Source: Rhodobacterales bacterium
GTDB taxonomy: Bacteria; Pseudomonadota; Alphaproteobacteria; Rhodobacterales; Rhodobacteraceae
Direction of reading: 5' to 3'
DNA length: 64,000 nt
Assembly (NCBI GenBank): GCA_002747325.1
Contig: PDOZ01000029.1
Location: forward strand, 1 to 64,000
Part shown: positions 19,607 to 27,774 of the stretch, piece by piece
How positions within the stretch are numbered: the first letter of the stretch is position 1
How the letters are laid out: every line of letters begins with the position of its first letter
The notes under the pieces: generated by a model
The model's input: only the letters and a program-made list of their open reading frames with translations
The model's database searches: none
Told to the model about the DNA's origin: nothing
Translations under genes and position numbers: made by a program

Positions 19607-20316
19607 GTGGAAAACTGATTGGCGTCGGCCTTGGCCCCGGCGACCCGGATTTGATGACCCTGAAAGCGGCGAAAGAGATCGCGCGCGCCCGCGTGCTGGC
19701 CTATCCCGCCCTGCCCGGCACCACCTCGATGGCACGCAGCATCGCAGCGCAGCATATCTCCCCGGACGCACGCGAGATCACTCTTGAAATCCCGATGACC
19801 ACCGCGCGCGGCCCGGCGCAGGAAGCCTATGACCGGGGCGCCGAAGCAATCGCGCGCGCGCTGGAAACGGGTGAAGATGTGGTTTTCCTGTGCGAAGGCG
19901 ACCCGTTTTTCTACGGCTCGTTCATGTATGTCCATGCCCGCCTCGCCGATCGTTTCGAAACCGAAATCGTGCCCGGCGTATCCTCGCTCAACGCCGTCGC
20001 CGCTCAGACCCGCGCACCGCTGACCGCGCGCAACGATGTGCTGACCGTGCTGCCCGGCCCCCTGCCCGATGACGTGTTGCGCGCACGCATTGAAGATGCC
20101 GACAGCCTCGCGATTATGAAAGTCGGGCGGCACCTTGGCCGTATCCGCGCCCTGATCGAAAGCCTTGGGCTGGCGGAGCAGACCCGATATGTCGAACGCG
20201 CCACCCTGCCCGATGAACGGCAAATGCCGCTGGCCGACGCGCCGGACCCCGCCCCCTATTTCTCCATGATTCTCATTGCAAAAGGTGCTGATCCTTGGCT
20301 CAAAACCCCGTCGTAA
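19603..20316 (+). CDS. cobI: Precorrin-2 C20-methyltransferase
   Basis: GVGLGPGDPDLMTLKA, CEGDPFFYGSFMY, EIVPGVSSLNA; ATGA overlap with cobL. Confidence 0.93.
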   Translation: MSGKLIGVGLGPGDPDLMTLKAAKEIARARVLAYPALPGTTSMARSIAAQHISPDAREITLEIPMTTARGPAQEAYDRGAEAIARALETGEDVVFLCEGDPFFYGSFMYVHARLADRFETEIVPGVSSLNAVAAQTRAPLTARNDVLTVLPGPLPDDVLRARIEDADSLAIMKVGRHLGRIRALIESLGLAEQTRYVERATLPDERQMPLADAPDPAPYFSMILIAKGADPWLKTPS

Positions 20317-22112
20317 TCGCCCTGAACACCGCCGGGGAACCCGTCGCCCGCCGCATCGCTGCCGCCCTCAACGCGCCGCTGCATGGCCGCGAGGGCCGTG
20401 TGACGCAAGCGGATGTGTTCTTCCCCAACGCGCTCGACCATCTGCGCAATCTCTACGCCGCCGGGCACCCAGTCATCGGCGTCTGCGCTGCCGGCATTCT
20501 GATCCGCGCCGTGGCGCCGCTTTTGTCGGACAAACGCACCGACCCGCCGCTGATTGCCGTGCCCGACGATGGTTCCACCGCCATTCCCCTGCTCGGCGGA
20601 CATCGCGGCGCCAACCGGCTCGCGCGCGACATTGCCAGCGCGCTAGAGACCAAACCGGCCGTGACCACGGCGGGCGATCTGGCCCTTGGCCTCGCTCTTG
20701 ATGAACCGCCGGAGGGCTGGGTGCTGCGCAACCCGGAGAACGCCAAAGCCGTCATGGCCGCGCTGGTCAACGGCGCGAAAGCGCGGGTCAGCGGGGAAAA
20801 AGCGGAGTGGCTGGCGGGGCTGCACAGCGAGGCGACCGGCGGCGAAGGGGTTGACCTGCTCTGCACCACCGCCCCCACCGACGCGCCCGAAACCGCGCTG
20901 GTCTATGCGCCACAGCGCTACACCCTCGGCGTCGGCTGCGCCCGCAATTGTCCGCCGGAGGAGCTGATCGCGCTGGTGGGGCGGCAACTGACCGCCGCGA
21001 ATATCACCCCCGAAGCCATAAAATGTATCGCCACGCTGGACCTGAAGGCAGACGAACCGGCCATGCACGCGCTGGCCCGGCACCTGAACCTGCCGCTACG
21101 CTTGTTTGACGCCGCCGAACTGGACGCCGAAACCGTGCGCACATCGCAGCCTTCCGAGGTAGTCTTCGCCGAAGTCGGCACGCATGGTGTAGCGGAAAAC
21201 GCGGCCCTCGCCGCCGGGGGCAAAACCGCCACCCTGAGCCAACCGAAAATCAAGAGCGACATGGCCACCGCCGCCCTCGCCGCCGCGCCCGAACCGATCA
21301 CCGCCCTGCGCGGACGCTCGCGCGGGCATCTGGCCATTGTCGGCATCGGGCCGGGACAGGCAAGCTGGCGCACCCCGGAGGCCAGTCGGCTGATTGCCGA
21401 GGCGGAAGAACTGGTCGGCTATGGCCTCTATATCGACCTTCTCGGCCCCCTCGCCGCTGGCAAAAAGCGCAGCGATTTCCCGCTGGGCAAAGAGGAAGAC
21501 CGCTGTCGCTACGCGCTGGAAGAGGCTGCGAAGGGCAAGCGCGTGGCGCTGATTTCTTCTGGCGATGCGGGGATTTACGCCATGGGCGCGCTGGTCTTTG
21601 AACTGATGCACCGCGGGCCGGAAGCGATGGGCGTGTCCGATGCGGCGCGGCGTGTCGAGGTGGTCTCAACCCCCGGCATTTCCGCCCTGCAAGCCGCCGC
21701 CGCTCGCGCCGGGGCGCCGCTGGGCCACGACTTCTGCGCCATCTCGCTGTCAGACCTGCTAACCCCGCGCGAAGACATTATCCGCCGCCTACACGCCGCC
21801 GCCGAGGGCGATTTTGTCATCGCCTTTTACAACCCGGTCTCCATGCGCCGCCGCACCCTTCTTGCCGAAGCGCGCGACATTCTGCTCAAGCATCGCCCCA
21901 CCGATACGCCGGTTCTGCTGGCCAGCTCGCTGGGCCGCCCGGAGGAAGAAATCCGCTACCGGAAACTGGCGGAACTCGAGGTCGATGAGGTCGACATGCT
22001 GACCGTGGTTCTCGTCGGCTCGTCCAACTCGCAACTGGCGCAACTCGGCGAAGGCCCGCGCATGTTCACCCCCCGCGGCTATGCCCGCAAAATCGACGGA
22101 GATCTGGCATGA
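20295..22112 (+). CDS. cobJ: CbiG/CobE-like domain fused to precorrin-3B C17-methyltransferase
   Basis: N-term CbiG_N (VIGVCAAGILIRAVAPLL...IPLLGGHRGAN), middle CbiG_C/CobE (LGVGCARNCPPEELI), C-term CobJ (IVGIGPGQASWRTPEA...SGDAGIYAMG...FYNP.S..RR). TTG start. Confidence 0.9.
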   Translation: MAQNPVVIALNTAGEPVARRIAAALNAPLHGREGRVTQADVFFPNALDHLRNLYAAGHPVIGVCAAGILIRAVAPLLSDKRTDPPLIAVPDDGSTAIPLLGGHRGANRLARDIASALETKPAVTTAGDLALGLALDEPPEGWVLRNPENAKAVMAALVNGAKARVSGEKAEWLAGLHSEATGGEGVDLLCTTAPTDAPETALVYAPQRYTLGVGCARNCPPEELIALVGRQLTAANITPEAIKCIATLDLKADEPAMHALARHLNLPLRLFDAAELDAETVRTSQPSEVVFAEVGTHGVAENAALAAGGKTATLSQPKIKSDMATAALAAAPEPITALRGRSRGHLAIVGIGPGQASWRTPEASRLIAEAEELVGYGLYIDLLGPLAAGKKRSDFPLGKEEDRCRYALEEAAKGKRVALISSGDAGIYAMGALVFELMHRGPEAMGVSDAARRVEVVSTPGISALQAAAARAGAPLGHDFCAISLSDLLTPREDIIRRLHAAAEGDFVIAFYNPVSMRRRTLLAEARDILLKHRPTDTPVLLASSLGRPEEEIRYRKLAELEVDEVDMLTVVLVGSSNSQLAQLGEGPRMFTPRGYARKIDGDLA

Positions 22113-22900
22113 AAGTCTATTTCATCGGCGCAGGACCGGGCGACCCGGAACTTCTGACCCTGAAAGCACAACGTCGCATCGCCGCCTGCCCCGTCTGCCT
22201 TTATGCCGGGTCGCTGGTGCCGCCGGAAGTCGTCGCCTGTGCGCCGGAGAACGCGCGGGTGCTGGACACCGCACCGATGACGCTGGACCAGACCCACGCG
22301 GAAATCCTCGCAGCCCACGCGCGCGGCGAGGACGTGGCCCGCGTGCATTCCGGCGACCCCTCGCTTTACGGTGCCATTGCCGAGCAAATCCGCCGTCTGC
22401 GCGCCGATAATATCGCTTATGAAATCATCCCCGGCGTGCCGGCTTACGCCGCCGCTGCCGCCGCTCTGGGGCAGGAACTCACCATCCCGGAAATCGCGCA
22501 AAGCATCGTGCTGACCCGGATGTCGATGCAGTCAACCTCGATGCCCGAGGGCGAAGCGCTGGAAAATTTCGCCGCCACCGGCGCAACCCTCGCCATTCAT
22601 CTCGCCGTGCGCAACATGCGCGAGATCGAACGCGTTCTGACGCCGCATTACGGTGCCGATTGCCCGGTCGCTGTGGCCTACCGCGTCGGCTGGCCGGATG
22701 AAATGCTGATTCGCGGCACTCTGGCCGATATTCGCGCCAAAGTCCGCGCGGAAAAGATCACCCGCACCGCGCTGATCCTCGTCGGCCCCGCCTTGGCGCA
22801 CGGTCTCGATTTCAAGGACAGCGCGCTCTATGACCCGGAAAAACCTCATGTTTTACGACCGGTTACCGGGGTTGATCTCGTGGAAGATCACAATACCTGA
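22109..22900 (+). CDS. cobM: Precorrin-4 C11-methyltransferase
   Basis: FIGAGPGDPELLTLKAQR, YAGSLVPPEV, HSGDPSLYGAIAEQ, EIIPGVPAYAAAAAAL. Confidence 0.95.
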   Translation: MKVYFIGAGPGDPELLTLKAQRRIAACPVCLYAGSLVPPEVVACAPENARVLDTAPMTLDQTHAEILAAHARGEDVARVHSGDPSLYGAIAEQIRRLRADNIAYEIIPGVPAYAAAAAALGQELTIPEIAQSIVLTRMSMQSTSMPEGEALENFAATGATLAIHLAVRNMREIERVLTPHYGADCPVAVAYRVGWPDEMLIRGTLADIRAKVRAEKITRTALILVGPALAHGLDFKDSALYDPEKPHVLRPVTGVDLVEDHNT

Positions 22901-22969
22901 GAAAATCCGCGAAGAATTAACTTGTTCTTTACCCGACCCATGCCAAACTGTTGGTGTCTGGAGGGCGAA

Positions 22970-23323
22970 ATGTCGACATATCTGTCAAAAGAAGTGCTGG
23001 AGGGGCTGGAAGGCGCCCGCAAACGCGCGCTGAAGAAGAAGACGCGGCTGCGCGTTGTTGTCGGCTTTGAGGCCTATCCGATCCTGGAGTTCGACGAGGA
23101 GCAGGGCTTCGCGCTCGACATCGAGAACGCGCCCAAATTGCGCGGGCTGGTGGACCTGTATGACGGGTCGCGCCATCTCTATCAGTGCCTGATCATCGCC
23201 TCGGAAGCGGAAGGCGACCTGATGCGGTACGATTTCAAGCAAATCACCGCCGCAACCGACAAAGCCCCGAAAGATTTCGTCGAAGCAGAAGACGCGCCGG
23301 TGGCTCTGATCGAAAGTGGTTAA
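22970..23323 (+). CDS. Conserved hypothetical protein
   Basis: 117 aa ORF starting MSTYLSKEVLEGLEGARKRALKKK with RBS-like ggag upstream. Confidence 0.7.
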   Translation: MSTYLSKEVLEGLEGARKRALKKKTRLRVVVGFEAYPILEFDEEQGFALDIENAPKLRGLVDLYDGSRHLYQCLIIASEAEGDLMRYDFKQITAATDKAPKDFVEAEDAPVALIESG

Positions 23324-23964
23324 CCGGCCTCCTCCGCCGTCAACAGCCCCGCCTGAACCAACCGCGCGGCCCAAGCCTGCGGGCTGGTAAACACATGCCC
23401 CTGCCAACCGCGCGCTTCCGCTGCGGCGACATTCTCCGCCCGGTCATCGGCAAACAACAACCGCTCCGGCGCAATGCCGCAATCGGCTTCAATATGGGCA
23501 TAAAACGCCGGGTTCGGTTTGGTGACACCCATATGCCCGGAAATATAACGGCGATCAAATTCGTGCAAAAAATCATACGCTGTTTCCGTCGCCGCGAAGC
23601 TGCCAATACCGAAATTGGACGCCGCAAAAACCGGCACCCCCTTCGCCCGTAACGCGCGCAACAGGCGCACCGAATGCGCAATCACTGGACGCGCCAAATC
23701 CGGCCACCGATCATGCCACATGCGAATTTCCTCTGCAAATTCAGGATATTGTGCCGCCGTGTCATAAACCACGGCGCGAAAATCCCCGCCGCGATCGACC
23801 AGTTCATTCATTCCGTGCAAGTCCACCGCCGCGAACATCGCCTCGCGCCGCGCCCGCCCGATCATCGCATCAAACCGCGCTTCGGGCTGCCATTCGATCA
23901 ACACATTGCCAATATCAAACAAAACCGCTTCCGGGCGCGGCAATTCCGCCATCTTCTGATCCAT
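23320..23964 (-). CDS. HAD family hydrolase
   Basis: VLFDIGNVLIEW, FAASNFGIGSF, KPNPAFYAHIE, LFADDRAENVAAAEARGW. Confidence 0.92.
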   Translation of the reverse strand: MDQKMAELPRPEAVLFDIGNVLIEWQPEARFDAMIGRARREAMFAAVDLHGMNELVDRGGDFRAVVYDTAAQYPEFAEEIRMWHDRWPDLARPVIAHSVRLLRALRAKGVPVFAASNFGIGSFAATETAYDFLHEFDRRYISGHMGVTKPNPAFYAHIEADCGIAPERLLFADDRAENVAAAEARGWQGHVFTSPQAWAARLVQAGLLTAEEAG

Positions 23965-24066
23965 AGGCCGACCCTACCCGCCCCGCAGCTTTTTGCAACA
24001 CCGCCCCGCAAGACGATTGCACTTGCGCCGATTTTCCGCTTCAACACGCAAAACCCGGAGCAAAAC

Positions 24067-25023
24067 ATGGCAGGTTTCACAACGCGCGATCATGGCGGCG
24101 GGCTGGACGCCGCGATCCGCCGCTATGGCGGGCGGCGCAGCGATTGGATTGATCTGTCCACCGGCATCAACCCGGAGAATTACCCCCTCCCCGACCTGCC
24201 CAAAGAATGCTGGCGCGCCCTGCCGGACCGGGGTGCCGAAACAGCGCTGATCGACGCGGCGCGCGCGTTTTGGGACGTGCCCGACGCGGCGGATATTCTG
24301 GCCGCCCCCGGCGCGTCCGCCCTGATCGTCAACCTTCCGCGTCTGTTGCCGCCGGGCCGCGCCCGCATTGTCGCGCGCAGCTATAACGAACACGAAGCCG
24401 CCTTCCGCGCCGCTGGGTGGGAGGTAACGCGCAGCGACAATCCAGCGGCACAGGCCCGCGTCATCGTGCATCCGAACAACCCGACCGGCGCGTTCTGGAA
24501 CGGCGACGGCCCCACGCCCCCGCTTCTGATCCTCGACGAGAGCTTTTGCGACACCGCGCCAGAGCGTAGTCACATGGCCAATTTCGGCACCCGCAAAGGC
24601 ACTATCCTTTTGAAAGGGTTAGGAAAATTCTGGGGGCTTGGCGGAATGCGCTTAGGCTTTGCCATCGGCGACCCGGGACTGATCGACCAACTTCGCGAGA
24701 TGCTTGGCCCCTGGCCTGTCTCCGGTCCCGCGCTGGCAATCGGCCGCGCCGCGTTGAGCGATGCCGCATGGGCCGAGGCAACCCGCACCCGCCTGCGCCG
24801 CGACGCCGCCCGCCTCGACGCGTTGATGCAATCCAAAGGCGCGGAACCCATCGGCGGCACCCCACTGTTCCGGCTGTTCCGCGTAGAGGATGCGCAGGCG
24901 TGGCAAACCCGGTTGGCGCGCGGGCGCGTCTGGTCCCGCATTTTCCCCTATGACCCGACCTGGCTGCGCCTCGGATTGCCACCCAGCGCCCACTGGTCCC
25001 AACTCGAAGAGGCTCTCGCATGA
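24067..25023 (+). CDS. cobC: Threonine-phosphate decarboxylase / class I/II aminotransferase
   Basis: HGGGLDAAIRRYGG...DLSTGINP...HPNNPTGAFW...DESFCDTAPE...LKGLGKFWGLGGMRLGF; adjacent to cobD. Confidence 0.9.
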   Translation: MAGFTTRDHGGGLDAAIRRYGGRRSDWIDLSTGINPENYPLPDLPKECWRALPDRGAETALIDAARAFWDVPDAADILAAPGASALIVNLPRLLPPGRARIVARSYNEHEAAFRAAGWEVTRSDNPAAQARVIVHPNNPTGAFWNGDGPTPPLLILDESFCDTAPERSHMANFGTRKGTILLKGLGKFWGLGGMRLGFAIGDPGLIDQLREMLGPWPVSGPALAIGRAALSDAAWAEATRTRLRRDAARLDALMQSKGAEPIGGTPLFRLFRVEDAQAWQTRLARGRVWSRIFPYDPTWLRLGLPPSAHWSQLEEALA

Positions 25024-25925
25024 GCGCTTTTGTCCTGACCCTCGCCCTCGCTTTGGACGCCGCCATCGGGGAGCCGGACCGCATCTGGCGCCGCGTGCCA
25101 CACCCCGCCGTTCTCATGGGCCGCGCCGTGGATTGGTGCGACCGGATGATGAACCACGGGCGCGGCAAAGTCGGCGCGGGCGCGATGGCGCTGTTCGGGT
25201 TGGTGCTGCTCGGCTGGTGGTGCGGCAAGGTGTTGGGCCTGCTCGGCTGGCCGATGGAAATCCTCGTTGCGGCGATTTTGATCGCCCAGCGCTCGTTGGT
25301 GCAACACGTCGCCGCAGTCGGCACGGTCTTGAACCGCTCGCTGGAGGACGGGCGCGCGGCGGTGGGCAAAATCGTTGGCCGCGACACGGCAGAAATGACG
25401 GAGGCAGAAGTCGCACGCGCGGCCATCGAAAGCGCGGCGGAGAATATCTCCGATGGCGTCGTGGCGCCTGCGTTCTGGTTTTTGCTGCTCGGCCTGCCGG
25501 GGCTGATCGCCTATAAGATGGTTAACACGGCGGATTCAATGATCGGCTATCGCAACGAAAAATACGAAGCTTTCGGCAAGGCGGCGGCGAAACTCGATGA
25601 CCTGCTGAACTGGATCCCCGCCCGCCTGACCGCGCTGCTCATCTTCATTACTGCGCCGAGCCGCGCGGGCTGGCAGATCATCCGCCGCGATGCGCCGTTG
25701 CACCGCTCGCCCAATGCCGGCTGGCCGGAAAGCGCGATGGCCGTTGCCCTCAATGTCGCCCTCGCCGGGCCGCGCAATTACCACGGCAAGCGCGAAGAGC
25801 TGGCTTGGGCGCACCCGGAAGGCACCCGCGACATCGGCGCGCCGGAGATTTTCGCCGCAACCCGCACCCTCTGGCTGGTCTGGGCGCAACTCATCGCGCT
25901 CACCCTGCTGATCGCCATTGTCTGA
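25020..25925 (+). CDS. cobD: Adenosylcobinamide-phosphate synthase (CbiB/CobD)
   Basis: ALDAAIGEPDRIWRRVPHPAVLMG...ESAAENISDGVVAPAFWFLLLG...YKMVNTADSMIGYRNEKYEAFG. Confidence 0.95.
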   Translation: MSAFVLTLALALDAAIGEPDRIWRRVPHPAVLMGRAVDWCDRMMNHGRGKVGAGAMALFGLVLLGWWCGKVLGLLGWPMEILVAAILIAQRSLVQHVAAVGTVLNRSLEDGRAAVGKIVGRDTAEMTEAEVARAAIESAAENISDGVVAPAFWFLLLGLPGLIAYKMVNTADSMIGYRNEKYEAFGKAAAKLDDLLNWIPARLTALLIFITAPSRAGWQIIRRDAPLHRSPNAGWPESAMAVALNVALAGPRNYHGKREELAWAHPEGTRDIGAPEIFAATRTLWLVWAQLIALTLLIAIV

Positions 25926-25966
25926 ACGGTTTTTCCTGCTAGGCTGACAAAAAACGAGGGGTCTCC

Positions 25967-27166
25967 ATGCGAAAACTTATCGCCACACTAGCCATTTGCC
26001 TGTCCGCCAGCACCGCCACCGCCGGGGCGGGCGACATTCCCGCACCGATCGTATCTTGCGGCGGGTCTTTTTCCAGCTTTGTCACCAAGATGAAAAAACT
26101 CGCCGTTTCGCGCGGCCACGATGCAAACACGGTTAACAAGTTCTTCGCCAATGTGCGTCAGGACCAACGCACCCTGAAAGCAGACCGCGCTCAGGGTATT
26201 TTCAACAAAGGGTTCGTCGATTTTTCCCGCGCCCTGATCTCACAAAACCGGATCAATAATGGCCGGGCAAACCTGAAAAAATACGCCCGCGTTTTTGACG
26301 TGATGGAAAGTCGGTATGGCGTATCACGCGGCGTGTTAACCGCGTTTTGGGCCTTTGAAACCGACTTCGGCGCGTTCCAAGGCGATTTCAACACGCTGAA
26401 CTCCCTGATGACCCTGAGCCACGATTGCCGCCGCCCCGGCCTGTTCCAACCGCAGGTTCTGGCCGCGCTGACGCTTTATGAACGCGGCGACTTCTCTCCA
26501 ACCAAGACCACCGGCGCCTGGGCCGGGGAAATCGGCATGGTTCAGATGCTTCCGGCCGACATCATCGCCTCCGGGGTCGATGGCGATGGCGACGGGCACG
26601 TTAAGCTTAAATCCTCCGCCCCCGACGCGCTGCTCTCCGGGGCGAACATGCTGCGCAAACTCGGCTGGAAGGCGGGGCAACCGTGGCTGCAAGAAATCAC
26701 CCTGCCCGCCGGGTTTGACTATTCCCTGAGCGGCATTCACCAGAAGCACAGCGTCGGCGATTGGGCCGCGATGGGCGTGAAGCCGCGCAGCGGTTCGTGG
26801 CAATCCCGCAACGCGCGCGCTTCCGTCATCGTGCCGCAGGGGCATAAAGGCCCGGCATTCATCGCCTACCCGAATTTCGACGTGTTTTTTGAATGGAATC
26901 AGAGCTTTACCTACGTTCTGACCGCCGCATATTTCGCCACCCGCCTCGAAGGGGCGCCGATTTACAATGCGGGCAATCCGAGCAAACCCCTGTCGGGCAG
27001 TCAGATGAAAGCCCTGCAACAAAAACTGCGCGCACGCGGCTATGACGTGGGCAAGATCGACGGCATTCTGGGCGCGAAAACCCGCATTGCGGTGCAGGCG
27101 GAACAGAAACGGCTGGGCCTCGTGCCGGATGCCTGGCCAACGGTTCAACTGCTGAACAAGCTGTAA
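25967..27166 (+). CDS. Lytic murein transglycosylase (MltB-like) with peptidoglycan-binding domain
   Basis: Signal peptide; ILTAFWAFETDFGAFQGDFNT, EIGMVQMLPADI, C-term LQQKLRARGYDVGKIDGILGAKTRIAV. Confidence 0.92.
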   Translation: MRKLIATLAICLSASTATAGAGDIPAPIVSCGGSFSSFVTKMKKLAVSRGHDANTVNKFFANVRQDQRTLKADRAQGIFNKGFVDFSRALISQNRINNGRANLKKYARVFDVMESRYGVSRGVLTAFWAFETDFGAFQGDFNTLNSLMTLSHDCRRPGLFQPQVLAALTLYERGDFSPTKTTGAWAGEIGMVQMLPADIIASGVDGDGDGHVKLKSSAPDALLSGANMLRKLGWKAGQPWLQEITLPAGFDYSLSGIHQKHSVGDWAAMGVKPRSGSWQSRNARASVIVPQGHKGPAFIAYPNFDVFFEWNQSFTYVLTAAYFATRLEGAPIYNAGNPSKPLSGSQMKALQQKLRARGYDVGKIDGILGAKTRIAVQAEQKRLGLVPDAWPTVQLLNKL

Positions 27167-27170
27167 CAAA

Positions 27171-27197
27171 AAAGCCCCGCCAATCCGGCGGGGCTTT
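27171..27197 (+). terminator. Rho-independent-type terminator
   Basis: aaagccccgccaatccggcggggcttt perfect stem-loop directly after the stop codon. Confidence 0.88.
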
Positions 27198-27202
27198 GCT
27201 TT

Positions 27203-27240
27203 GATCCAGGGCTGTTTACCAGATCCAGGGCTGTTTACCA
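27203..27240. repeat. Perfect 19-bp tandem duplication overlapping the stop codon of the YbjN-like gene
   Basis: gatccagggctgtttacca repeated twice back-to-back. Confidence 0.95.
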
Positions 27241-27708
27241 GCCGATAAACTCTTCGTATTCTGCCAGACGATCAACCCAAAGCTCCAACAGATCCTCGAA
27301 ATCGCGTCTGGAAATCCCGTCCGCGCCGGTAGCGATATCCATCTCAATCCGCGCCGCACCATCTTCGCTCAGATAGGCCCGCGTAAACCGACGGTCGCCG
27401 GAATTCCACTCATTGATCTTCCTAAGGCTGGGCGCTTTATCAAGCATGTAACCGGAATAGAGCTGCAGCGAGAGACAATCTTTGTTGTTCTCACAATCAT
27501 AGAAAAACATCGCTTCGGTCTCGCCCCTCAGACGAAACTCGATCAGCGGGTCGCCTACAGCATCCTCCGTCAGTTGAGCCGGATAGCCTGCCTCGAAAAA
27601 CACATCTAGAAAGCCCTCCGGGTTCGAAGCGCGCAGATTCTCGGCCTGCGCGCCGGTTGCCATCAAAGCGCTAAAAGCGACGGCGGTTGCAATGGTCTTG
27701 GAAAACAT
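27235..27708 (-). CDS. YbjN domain-containing periplasmic protein
   Basis: Signal peptide MFSKTIATAVAFSALMATGAQA; YbjN-like LRLRG...FFYDCENNKDCLSLQLYSGY. Confidence 0.8.
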   Translation of the reverse strand: MFSKTIATAVAFSALMATGAQAENLRASNPEGFLDVFFEAGYPAQLTEDAVGDPLIEFRLRGETEAMFFYDCENNKDCLSLQLYSGYMLDKAPSLRKINEWNSGDRRFTRAYLSEDGAARIEMDIATGADGISRRDFEDLLELWVDRLAEYEEFIGW

Positions 27709-27774
27709 GGTCTCTCCCCCAGTGTTAAGCTTTCTCACCGACAGCTTAGACATTTGGCCGTGCAAATCAATGCT

